This document shows positions 1-6,100 of a DNA stretch of 13,793 bases, in pieces; the stretch's first letter is position 1, and the number at the start of each line of letters is the position of its first letter. The notes below the pieces were generated by a model that searched no databases, had not been told where the DNA came from, and saw only the letters and a program-made list of their open reading frames with translations. The translations under genes and the position numbers were made by a program. This DNA is from Chitinophagales bacterium. GTDB taxonomy: Bacteria > Bacteroidota > Bacteroidia > Chitinophagales > UBA2359. The stretch spans positions 1 to 13,793 of the forward strand of contig JAHDIA010000072.1 of assembly GCA_020631035.1 (NCBI GenBank), read 5' to 3'.

Positions 1-345
1 CAATTTTTTAATTTGTTTCGGGTAATTGGCTGCCAACTCAATGGCCGTTAATCCACCTGCCGAAATACCAATGACAATGACTTCTTCTATTTGCAAATGC
101 TCAAGCAAAGATTGAATGAGTTGGGCGGTCGCTTTTGGGGTAGTAAATTGAGCAATGGGAGTATTCCCATATCCAGAACGAGAAGGAGTGATAAGTTGAA
201 ACTTTTGTGTGTCAAATCCTTTGTGCCATAATTTTTCATTGCAGTTGCTGTGTCCACCATGTAAAAACAAAATAGGCATTCCCTGCCCAATTTGACTGTA
301 TTCAATTGTGCCAAGTTTTGTCTCAACTATTTGGGCATTGCTCAT
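1..345 (-). CDS. Alpha/beta hydrolase, N-terminal part (runs off left edge)
   Basis: The reading frame is open from an ATG at 345-343 to the window edge, giving 115 residues without a stop. Residues about 25-31 read ILFLHGG, a beta-strand followed by the HGG oxyanion-hole motif. Residues 93-98 are GISAGG, the G-x-S-x-G nucleophile elbow, so Ser95 is the predicted catalytic nucleophile. The spacing between the two motifs is normal for a single-domain alpha/beta hydrolase. The acid and histidine of the triad would lie outside the window. No signal peptide is visible, so a cytoplasmic enzyme is likely. The substrate cannot be told; esterase, lactonase or haloperoxidase-like activities are all possible. 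The upstream side is a repeat-rich non-coding stretch and no good promoter was seen. Confidence 0.85.
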   Translation of the reverse strand, partial: MSNAQIVETKLGTIEYSQIGQGMPILFLHGGHSNCNEKLWHKGFDTQKFQLITPSRSGYGNTPIAQFTTPKATAQLIQSLLEHLQIEEVIVIGISAGGLTAIELAANYPKQIKKL

Positions 346-377
346 TTAAATTTACATTTATAAAGTATTGGGGGAAA

Positions 378-560
378 CCATTAAGTAAAATTAAGTCATC
401 CCCTTAATGCTTCTTAATTTCTTAATGTTAGCAAAACAACCATTAAGACATTAAGTAAAGTTAAGCCCTCTCCCTTAATGCCCCTTAATTTCTTAATGTT
501 TCAAAAAATAAAACCATTAAGTAAAATTTAATTATCCCCCTTAATGTTTCAAAAAAGAAG
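378..560. repeat. Three imperfect tandem repeats rich in CATTAAG/CTTAATG
   Basis: Three copies begin with CCATTAAG at 378, 440 and 514, about 62, 74 and 47 bp long. Shared order: CATTAAGTAAAATTAAG, then a pyrimidine run (CCCC or CTCCC), then CTTAATG. Copies 1 and 2 continue with CTTAATTTCTTAATG and an A-rich tail. Copy 2 has an extra ACATTAAG, and copy 3 lacks the second CTTAATG block. Each copy can fold because CATTAAG is the reverse complement of CTTAATG. The repeats lie between the 3' end of the alkC-like gene and the 5' end of the hydrolase, both on the minus strand. Function unknown. Confidence 0.75.
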
Positions 561-710
561 CATAGCGCATGGGGAAGGATGAAGGTGTAGGACAGACAAA
601 GCACGAAAAGTTAACCAGAGTGAACACTCTTGTAGCCAAATCTGGTGGACATCATAAAAACAAAACACCTAATCAATCCCAAGCCTGATTTTAAACTTAA
701 AACCTAATTT
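561..710. other. Non-coding stretch with a small nested hairpin
   Basis: No gene is supported here. ACCAGA (614-619) can pair with TCTGGT (641-646) around an inner GAGTG/CACTC pair (618-622/625-629), giving a weak nested structure with a 2-nt inner loop. The base composition is richer in G and C than the flanking repeats, which hints at a decayed element or a small RNA. No terminator with a T-run was found after the alkC-like stop codon at 711. Confidence 0.4.
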
Positions 711-1832
711 TTAATCTTGAATCAAATCAAACTCTATCCTCTCCAACTCCCGACCATTCACACTCACACCCAACTGATGCGTCCCAGGATAATGCTTGCG
801 AGTACTCAATTGCTTAAAATGCTGTTGCTTGCGAATCGTCTCCGTACTACCAGCTTGGAACACACGCTCACTGATTTGGAAAACCTTTTTCGACAAACTT
901 CCATTCGCCTTTACAAAATAAATCGCATACTCCAAACGCAACTTTAAATCCTTTTTTCCTTTAATAGAAATCGTAAAACTAAACTCCGCCTTGTCTCCAA
1001 TTTTGATGGTGTTGGGAACAATAGCCAAGTCAGCAATAGTTACATTTTTAGGATCACCAAAACCAAACAACAACATTGCATCCGTATTGCCCTGCTTCAA
1101 CAAAGTACGACTGGCGTGTTTGACCACCCAATCCATTTCAGGAGTTTTGCCAATCCATTTTTTGCCAATTTTTAAAACCAATTCAGGATTGTCCTTAGAA
1201 ATATCGTTGAGGTTGTTGGCGACACTACGACGGACTGTTTCCGACGAATCATTCTTGAGTTTTTCCAAGATGGGCAGAACAGGAGTAGGGTCTTTTTTAA
1301 AATCACCCAATGCCATTCCCCAAGGCAAACGAGGACGGGAACCCTCCGATGCCAAACGCCTCACCCACTCATTTTTATGATCTGCCCAAGCCAACATTTG
1401 CGCCATCATTTTATCGGGATATTTTTTGATAAAGGGACGCACCGCAAACTCTGCACTCGTAAATTGAGTAATTGCTTCAATGGCTTTGATAGAGGTGTCG
1501 TAATCGTCCAAACCATACTGTTCTACAAAATCAGGTAGAAACATACAGGGGAAACTCAAGTCTTCCCGATCGTCTGTATTGGCTTTTTGAAGTTCCTTGG
1601 TCAACTTTTTTAAAATGCTTGTTGCCCTTTTGTAATTGCTAGGTAAAAACTCTTGAAGCAGTACCGTAATGTGCCGCATACGTTCCTTGAGTTCCCTGGC
1701 TTCCCAGTCTTTGTCGAATACTTTTTTGGTAAAAGCCTTGGCATCAAATTCAGGAAAGACCTTCAACATCAAATTGTTGAAGGTCTTTAAAAATTGTTTG
1801 TTGTAAATATCTTTTAAAAAAAAATCAGTCAT
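711..1832 (-). CDS. alkC: AlkC-type DNA alkylation repair glycosylase with C-terminal Ig-like domain
   Basis: The 373-residue product resembles the AlkC branch of the HEAT-like-repeat DNA glycosylases, which excise N3-methylated bases such as 3-methyladenine and 3-methylcytosine without base flipping. Residues about 1-255 are helical repeats. The most typical segments are SEGSRPRLPWG at 162-172 and VRRSVANNLNDISKDNP at 200-216, a HEAT-like helix pair. Residues about 264-373 are beta-rich and fit the Ig-like domain known from the longer AlkC subclass. There is no signal peptide, consistent with action on chromosomal DNA. It lies 54 bp downstream of the small secreted T9SS gene and two genes after ruvB, so co-transcription is possible though not proven. 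Assignment to AlkC rather than AlkD rests on the length, the SRPRLPWG segment and the Ig-like tail. Confidence 0.85.
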   Translation of the reverse strand: MTDFFLKDIYNKQFLKTFNNLMLKVFPEFDAKAFTKKVFDKDWEARELKERMRHITVLLQEFLPSNYKRATSILKKLTKELQKANTDDREDLSFPCMFLPDFVEQYGLDDYDTSIKAIEAITQFTSAEFAVRPFIKKYPDKMMAQMLAWADHKNEWVRRLASEGSRPRLPWGMALGDFKKDPTPVLPILEKLKNDSSETVRRSVANNLNDISKDNPELVLKIGKKWIGKTPEMDWVVKHASRTLLKQGNTDAMLLFGFGDPKNVTIADLAIVPNTIKIGDKAEFSFTISIKGKKDLKLRLEYAIYFVKANGSLSKKVFQISERVFQAGSTETIRKQQHFKQLSTRKHYPGTHQLGVSVNGRELERIEFDLIQD

Positions 1833-1886
1833 CGTATTGTAGGGGATAAATTGATTAAGGGTGTTTGCGATTTAAATTTGTACTTA

Positions 1887-2666
1887 TTACTCAATGATTA
1901 ATTTCTGAACATAATTTTTATCATCCATTTCCAGATGTAAAAAGTAGATACCTGAAACATAATTACTGACATCCAATTGAGTATTGCCACCAACTTTACT
2001 ATTTTGTTGTGCAATAGTTTTGCCATTGATGTCACAAATACGCCAAGCAAATGATGCATTGTTCAAAGGAGCAATGTTCAACAATTGGGTACTCGGATTG
2101 GGATAAATTGAAAAGGCACGCTCAGCCCCTATCACATCTGATAAACCAAGCGAACAAAGCATCTCGCCCGAAGCAATGTCGTCAAAAGCAGAAGTACTGG
2201 GATTGTACTGAGAAGGCAAATTATAATCCGTTTCAGCAATGTCGATACAGTCATTGATGGGATCATAAGCCAATACCGTAACATCTTGGCAAATAAGGAC
2301 TGAAGGGGAGGTCGTAAAATCGACAGTCAAATAGACACCATAGGTACCAGGAGCTACCAATGTTCCATTATCGTTTGTGCCACACCAATTAAAGTTGGGA
2401 TTGCCCAAAAAAGTTGCTGTGTATATTTGGGCATCGTTTTGATCAAAAACAGAAACCGTTGCTTGTTCAAAATCATTGGAAATATTGAGAAACAAACTAT
2501 GGCAATCATTGATGCCATCGTTGTTTGGAGTAAAGGCATTGGGAAATCCAACTGTAATGTCATCACTTTGGTAAACAGCTACATTGTTGTCACAACTCAC
2601 TTGTGCATTTATAGAAAGACAAGCAAACAATAAGAACAATAACGAAATAGTGCAGTTCTTTTTCAT
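1887..2666 (-). CDS. Small secreted protein with type-B-like and type-A T9SS sorting modules
   Basis: This 259-residue protein starts with a Sec signal peptide (MKKN, a hydrophobic stretch to residue 19, likely cleavage after INA at 21). Residues about 42-117 match the gliding-motility-associated CHU C-terminal module (T9SS type B): FTPNNDGIND at 45-54, a central VFDQNDAQIYTA strand, W94, and PGTYGVY at 106-112. Residues about 186-259 match a T9SS type A sorting domain: SIYPNPS at 186-192, ICDINGKTI, LDVSNYVSGIYFLHL, and a basic, hydrophobic tail ending KLIIE. In known proteins either module normally stands alone at the extreme C-terminus. Between them are about 65 residues with two cysteines. 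The protein is predicted to be exported through the outer membrane. It begins 27 bp after the ruvB stop codon. No enzymatic domain is visible. Confidence 0.85.
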   Translation of the reverse strand: MKKNCTISLLFLLFACLSINAQVSCDNNVAVYQSDDITVGFPNAFTPNNDGINDCHSLFLNISNDFEQATVSVFDQNDAQIYTATFLGNPNFNWCGTNDNGTLVAPGTYGVYLTVDFTTSPSVLICQDVTVLAYDPINDCIDIAETDYNLPSQYNPSTSAFDDIASGEMLCSLGLSDVIGAERAFSIYPNPSTQLLNIAPLNNASFAWRICDINGKTIAQQNSKVGGNTQLDVSNYVSGIYFLHLEMDDKNYVQKLIIE

Positions 2667-2693
2667 AAAAAAAGTTTATCGGTGAACAAAATA

Positions 2694-3710
2694 TTAAAAC
2701 AGTGTTGGTTGATTTGGATTATTGGGTGGCGTCTTTCCCAAATGTTGATAAGCCCTTTCTGCCGCTTCACGACCACGAGGCGTTCGCTTTATGTAACCTT
2801 CCTTGATTAAGAAAGGTTCGTACACCTCCTCTATTGTTCCTGGTTCTTCTCCTACAGCAGTTGCAACCGTTGTCAAGCCCACAGGACCACCCTTAAATTT
2901 ATCAATGATGGTGGTCAAAATGCGGTTGTCCATTTCGTCCAAACCATTTTCGTCAACGTGAAGCGCATTGAGCGAAAACTTGGCAATCTCCATATCAATG
3001 GTTCCATTGCCTTTGATTTGGGCAAAATCTCTTACCCTACGCAACAAAGCATTGGCAATACGAGGCGTACCACGACTACGACGAGCAATTTCGTGGGCAG
3101 CATTGTCGTGAATGGGCGTTGCCAAAATATCCGAAGAACGTTTCACAATACTCGTCAAAATTTCGGCATCGTAATACTGCAAACGGCAGGTAATCCCAAA
3201 ACGTGAACGCATAGGCGATGACAATAGCCCTGAACGGGTTGTTGCTCCAACAAGCGTAAAGGGATTGAGGTCAATTTGAATGGAACGGGCATTCGGACCC
3301 GTATCAATCATAATGTCAATGGTAAAATCTTCCATTGCCGCATACAAGTATTCCTCAACAATTTTGCCCAATCGGTGTATCTCGTCAATGAATAATACAT
3401 CTCGCTCTTCCAAATTGGTCAGCAAACCCGCCAGATCGCTCGGTTTTTCCAATACGGGACCAGACGTCAATTTGAGATTGACCCCCAATTCGTTGGCAAC
3501 AATGTGAGAGAGGGTCGTTTTTCCCAAACCTGGTGGACCGTGGAGGAGTACGTGGTCCAATGCTTCGCCTCTCAACTTGGCAGCTTCAATAAAAATTTTG
3601 AGGTTTTCTACTATTTGTTTTTGTCCTGTAAAGTCGCTAAACTGCTTGGGCCGCAGTACGCGTTCTACTTCTACTTCTTGGTTCTCTGGGTCTAAATAAT
3701 CGTCTCGCAT
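2694..3710 (-). CDS. ruvB: Holliday junction branch-migration ATPase RuvB
   Basis: RuvB forms hexameric rings that, with RuvA, drive branch migration of Holliday junctions in recombinational repair. The 338-residue product is full length. Walker A is GPPGLGKTT at 58-66 and Walker B is LFIDEIHRLG at 106-115. Sensor 1 and the following region are GATTRSG at 155-161, with the arginine finger expected at Arg170 in MRSRFG. Sensor 2 is GTPRIAN at 214-220. The C-terminal winged helix for DNA binding includes VGEEPGTIEEVYEPFLI and RTPRGR. The ATG start fits the usual N-terminus of the family. No ruvA or ruvC is adjacent; the next gene on the same strand, 27 bp away, is a secreted T9SS protein. A candidate promoter lies just upstream. 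Confidence 0.98.
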   Translation of the reverse strand: MRDDYLDPENQEVEVERVLRPKQFSDFTGQKQIVENLKIFIEAAKLRGEALDHVLLHGPPGLGKTTLSHIVANELGVNLKLTSGPVLEKPSDLAGLLTNLEERDVLFIDEIHRLGKIVEEYLYAAMEDFTIDIMIDTGPNARSIQIDLNPFTLVGATTRSGLLSSPMRSRFGITCRLQYYDAEILTSIVKRSSDILATPIHDNAAHEIARRSRGTPRIANALLRRVRDFAQIKGNGTIDMEIAKFSLNALHVDENGLDEMDNRILTTIIDKFKGGPVGLTTVATAVGEEPGTIEEVYEPFLIKEGYIKRTPRGREAAERAYQHLGKTPPNNPNQPTLF

Positions 3711-3730
3711 CTTAATAAAGTTTTACTTTG

Positions 3731-3763
3731 CACAATATAAAATAAAACGTTTACTCCCCAAAA
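3731..3763 (-). promoter_or_regulatory. Candidate Bacteroidota promoter for ruvB
   Basis: On the minus strand TTTTG (3763-3759) is followed after 19 nt by TATATTGTG (3739-3731), one mismatch from the TAnnTTTG -7 element. Transcription would begin roughly 10-20 nt before the ruvB ATG. The spacing is right; the -7 match is imperfect. Confidence 0.4.
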
Positions 3764-3778
3764 TAAATTCCCGTAGTA

Positions 3779-3832
3779 GATTTAAGTTTTCCAACTTAAA
3801 TCCCAAGTCCTGCAAGTTTGTAACTTAAATCC
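3779..3832. repeat. Perfect hairpin plus direct repeat of AACTTAAATCC
   Basis: GATTTAAGTT (3779-3788) and AACTTAAATC (3793-3802) form a perfect 10-bp stem with a TTCC loop. AACTTAAATCC recurs at 3822-3832, preceded by AAGTTTGT, so a second small stem is possible. It lies just upstream of the ruvB promoter candidate and could be an operator or a neutral palindrome. There is no T-run to make it a terminator. Confidence 0.5.
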
Positions 3833-3844
3833 AAAGCCCACTAA

Positions 3845-3931
3845 TTAAGAAAGGTGACACCTTTTTCTTAATAGTTAAAGGTAGGCATCCTTAAAAAAGG
3901 ATCTTTTCTTTGTTGTAAAGGTGTCACCTTT
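3845..3931. repeat. Two GGTGTCACC-type palindromes flanking a small hairpin
   Basis: AAAGGTGACACCTTT at 3850-3864 is a palindrome that extends to TTAAG...CTTAA at 3845-3871 with a two-base bulge. AAAGGTGTCACCTTT at 3917-3931 is the same palindrome read on the other strand. Between them, ATCCTT (3887-3892) and AAGGAT (3897-3902) form a short hairpin. Two further copies lie at 4177-4213, on the far side of the dispersed repeat. Confidence 0.7.
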
Positions 3932-3942
3932 GATTGATTTTG

Positions 3943-4083
3943 TTTGTACGAAACGCAAAGGCTTTCCCGATTTTATCGGGATGTGTCCCTGCTTTCGCTC
4001 ATACATGGTATGTAGCTCTATCAGGCGTAGACATCGTTTCTTTTCGTCCTTCGTCGTTTCATTCTTTCCGTCCACTTCACGCC
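3943..4083 (-). repeat. Dispersed intergenic repeat, copy A
   Basis: Read on the minus strand, the element runs from GGCGTGAAG (4083-4075) to CGTACAAA (3950-3943), 141 nt. It aligns end to end with copy B at 8274-8408 with only a few small gaps. Shared blocks in order are GGCGTGAAG, CGACGAAGGA, CGATGYCTACGCCYGATAGA, CCATG, a GCGRAWAGC-type block followed by GGGAC, and CGTACAAA. Copy A also has a CCCGAT/ATCGGG hairpin near its 3' end. It begins next to the T-tract of the terminator at 4086-4117. An 82-codon reading frame crosses it, but it has no protein-like features and is not conserved in copy B. It may be a non-autonomous mobile element or a structured RNA. Confidence 0.75.
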
Positions 4084-4085
4084 AA

Positions 4086-4117
4086 TAAAAAACCCGCAGC
4101 CGATATAAGGCTGCGGG
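4086..4117 (-). terminator. Intrinsic terminator downstream of acyl-CoA dehydrogenase
   Basis: On the minus strand CCCGCAGCC (4117-4109) and GGCTGCGGG (4101-4093) form a perfect 9-bp GC-rich stem with a 7-nt loop, followed at once by six Ts (4092-4087). This is a textbook intrinsic terminator, about 110 nt after the dehydrogenase stop codon. Confidence 0.9.
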
Positions 4118-4122
4118 CGACA

Positions 4123-4213
4123 TAAAACATTTTGTTTTACATACAGAAAAATATATATAAATAGGTTAGATTGGTCTTGTAAAGGTGACACCTTTACAAA
4201 AAATGTCACCTTT
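4123..4213. repeat. Palindromes in the 3' region of the acyl-CoA dehydrogenase gene
   Basis: A perfect 23-nt palindrome at 4177-4199 contains AAAGGTGACACCTTT flanked by TTGT and ACAA. A half copy, TGTCACCTTTAAAG, follows at 4204-4217. Together they lie within a longer imperfect inverted repeat whose outer arms are TAAATAG near 4160 and CTATTTA near 4222. A third hairpin, TAAAACA/TGTTTTA, is at 4123-4139. All would be transcribed in the dehydrogenase 3' untranslated region and may protect the mRNA end or bind a dimeric protein. Confidence 0.6.
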
Positions 4214-4226
4214 AAAGTCAATCTAT

Positions 4227-5399
4227 TTACTTAGTAATGCTGCGTGAGATAACGATGCGTTGTATTTCAGATGTACCTTCGTAAATCTGTGTAATTTTTG
4301 CATCTCTCATCAAACGCTCTACATGATATTCTCTTACATAACCATATCCGCCGTGTACTTGCACAGCTTCAACAGTGGTTTTCATAGCTGTTTCCGAAGC
4401 AAACAATTTCGCCATTGAACCCGAAAGGTCGTAATTGCCACCTGTATCTTTGTCACGGGCGGCTTTGAGGCACAACAAACGAGCTGCTTCAATCTCAGTT
4501 GCCATATCTGCCAATTTGAACTGTATGGCTTGGTGTTGACTGATTGGTTTGCCAAATGCCTGACGCTCTTTAGAATAAGCGACCGCCAATTCATATGCAC
4601 CAGAAGCAATGCCCAATGCTTGAGCAGCAATACCAATGCGACCACCCGAAAGGGTTTTCATGGCAAATTTAAAACCGAATCCATCCTCACCAATTCTATT
4701 CTCTTTGGGTACTTTGACATCTTGGAACATCACCGAACAAGTGTCCGAAGAACGAATGCCCAATTTATCCTCTTTTTCACCAGTGCTTACTCCTTCCCAA
4801 TCTGCCTCAACTATAAAAGCATTGATGCCTTTGTGTCTGGCTTCAAGATCACTTTGAGCAATGACCAAATAAACAGAAGCATACTTGCCATTGGTAATCC
4901 AGTTTTTAGTCCCATTAATAAGGTAATGGTCACCTTTGTCTTCAGCAGTGGTACGTTGTTGAGTTGCATCAGAACCAGCTTCGGGTTCAGACAAACAAAA
5001 AGCTCCAATGATTTCACCTGTTGCCAAGCGACTAAGGTATTTTTGTTTTTGCTCTTCTGTCCCATAAGTTTCTATTCCCCAACAAACCAAGGAGTTGTTG
5101 ACAGACATAGCTACAGAACAAGAGTTGTCAATTTTTGAAATTTCTTCCATTGCCAAAACATAGGAAACTGTATCCATACCCCCTCCATTGTATTTGGGAT
5201 CAACCATCATCCCCATAAAACCCAATTCACCCATTTTCTTCAATTGTTCAGTAGGATGAATGGCGTTTTTATCTCTATCAATAACCCCTGGTAAAAGCTC
5301 ATTTTTGGCAAAATCCCTTGCCGCTTTTTGAATCATCAAATGTTCCTCTGAAAAGTCAAAATTTAGACCTGCTGCTATATTGAGTGTCTCTGTAGCCAT
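4227..5399 (-). CDS. Acyl-CoA dehydrogenase, short-chain/butyryl type
   Basis: The 390-residue product is a full-length FAD-dependent acyl-CoA dehydrogenase, catalysing the alpha,beta-dehydrogenation of acyl-CoA and passing electrons to electron-transfer flavoprotein. The first family signature, CLSEPEAGSDATQ, is at about 145-157, and WITNGKYA follows as part of the flavin region. The second signature, QVHGGYGYVREYHVERLMRD, precedes QIYEGTSEIQ, in which Glu374 is the predicted catalytic base, as in short-chain and butyryl-CoA dehydrogenases. The ATG start gives a normal N-terminus (FDFSEEHLMIQKAARDFA). It is cytoplasmic, with no signal peptide. It stands alone: a 203-bp gap with a structured element lies upstream and a strong terminator downstream. 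Exact chain-length preference cannot be read from sequence, and branched-chain substrates are possible. Confidence 0.95.
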   Translation of the reverse strand: MATETLNIAAGLNFDFSEEHLMIQKAARDFAKNELLPGVIDRDKNAIHPTEQLKKMGELGFMGMMVDPKYNGGGMDTVSYVLAMEEISKIDNSCSVAMSVNNSLVCWGIETYGTEEQKQKYLSRLATGEIIGAFCLSEPEAGSDATQQRTTAEDKGDHYLINGTKNWITNGKYASVYLVIAQSDLEARHKGINAFIVEADWEGVSTGEKEDKLGIRSSDTCSVMFQDVKVPKENRIGEDGFGFKFAMKTLSGGRIGIAAQALGIASGAYELAVAYSKERQAFGKPISQHQAIQFKLADMATEIEAARLLCLKAARDKDTGGNYDLSGSMAKLFASETAMKTTVEAVQVHGGYGYVREYHVERLMRDAKITQIYEGTSEIQRIVISRSITK

Positions 5400-5436
5400 T
5401 TATTTTTAATTTTAAGTAACGTTTAAATAATTAATT

Positions 5437-5552
5437 CGACATTTCAGCAAAGAGATTTTTTGATATACAAGGAAAAAAGCGCAGTCCTAGCAACGCTAAG
5501 GCGAGCATTTTTGACGCAGTATAGCGGAAAATGTCGCAGCTCAAATGCTGAA
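5437..5552. repeat. Compact inverted-repeat element between rfaE2 and acyl-CoA dehydrogenase
   Basis: CGACATTT (5437-5444) is inverted as AAATGTCG (5529-5536), and TTCAGCA (5443-5449) is inverted as TGCTGAA (5546-5552), so two overlapping inverted pairs bracket about 116 bp. Inside is a CCTAGC-AAC-GCTAAGG hairpin (around 5486-5501). Its GC content is higher than the AT-rich bases on each side. No protein is encoded. It resembles a small dispersed intergenic element, but only one copy is in this window, so that is inference. It would lie in the leader of the dehydrogenase mRNA if transcription starts near 5575. Confidence 0.5.
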
Positions 5553-5578
5553 GTTATTGTTTTAATGTTACTAATCTT

Positions 5579-5586
5579 CAAATTTA
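5579..5586 (-). promoter_or_regulatory. Candidate -7 element upstream of acyl-CoA dehydrogenase
   Basis: On the minus strand TAAATTTG is a perfect match to the Bacteroidota TAnnTTTG element, just after the rfaE2 stop codon. No TTG is found 19-21 nt upstream, so the -33 part is missing. If used, it gives a leader of about 175 nt that includes the inverted-repeat element. Confidence 0.3.
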
Positions 5587-5602
5587 CGAATAATTGTGTG
5601 AT

Positions 5603-6100
5603 TTAGTCCGTTCCTTTCATCACTTTTTCTATTAGCTGGGTAGTAGAGTAACCTTCAACCAAAGGAATGACGACTACTTCGCCTCCCTTACTTTCAACAA
5701 ATTCAGCCCCTACAATGTTTACTTTTTTATAATCTCCTCCCTTGACCAATACATTGGGAACAATGTTTTCGATTAGTTTTTTTGGGGTGTCTTCTTCAAA
5801 CAAAACAACATAGTCTACAAAGTGTAAGGCTGCCAACATCAATGAACGAGTGTCTTCTGAGTGAATGGGGCGTTGTGGGCCTTTAAGTCTTTTGACAGAA
5901 GCATCTGAATTAAGTCCCACAATCAAAACATCGCCCAAGTCGGCGCAATCTTGCAAAAGTTGAAGATGTCCTTGGTGTAAGAGATCAAAACAACCATTGG
6001 TAAAGACAATTTTGTCTTGCTTGAAATGGTGCAATGCCAGCTTATTTTTCAAGGATGACAGCTTCAGTATTTTGTTCTGTGTGATCTGCTGTGTTTTCAT
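5603..6100 (-). CDS. rfaE2: D-glycero-beta-D-manno-heptose 1-phosphate adenylyltransferase (RfaE2/HldE C-domain type)
   Basis: This 165-residue nucleotidyltransferase is predicted to activate heptose-1-phosphate with ATP to ADP-heptose for lipopolysaccharide core or related surface glycans. FTNGCFDLLHQGH at 33-45 contains the HxGH nucleotide-binding motif (HQGH, 42-45). GLNSDASVKRLKG at 62-74, VKGGDY at 119-124 and EGYSTTQLI at 149-157 are typical of stand-alone RfaE2 proteins. The kinase half found in fused HldE proteins is absent. The ATG at 6100 lies inside the upstream membrane-protein gene, giving a 59-bp overlap. The N-terminal segment KILKLSSLKNKLALHH fits the family, so the overlap appears real and suggests translational coupling. 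A related CTP-using cytidylyltransferase role is less likely. Confidence 0.9.
   Translation of the reverse strand: MKTQQITQNKILKLSSLKNKLALHHFKQDKIVFTNGCFDLLHQGHLQLLQDCADLGDVLIVGLNSDASVKRLKGPQRPIHSEDTRSLMLAALHFVDYVVLFEEDTPKKLIENIVPNVLVKGGDYKKVNIVGAEFVESKGGEVVVIPLVEGYSTTQLIEKVMKGTD

Noticed and set aside
561..680. tRNA or known small RNA downstream of the alkC-like gene
   Set aside because: The nested ACCAGA/TCTGGT structure lacks the arms and loops of a tRNA, and no family was recognised.
3845..3871. Terminator on the plus strand at the bulged palindrome with five Ts
   Set aside because: No plus-strand gene lies upstream, and the Ts are within the arm of the palindrome.
3875..4123. 82-codon minus-strand reading frame across copy A, and an overlapping 66-codon one
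   Set aside because: It runs through the terminator, the dispersed repeat and a palindrome. Copy B does not keep the frame, so it is most likely chance.
3845..4213. CRISPR array
   Set aside because: The palindromes are unevenly spaced, only three to four in number, and no Cas gene is near.
4530..5138. 202-codon plus-strand reading frame
   Set aside because: It is fully antisense within the acyl-CoA dehydrogenase gene, which has all family motifs.
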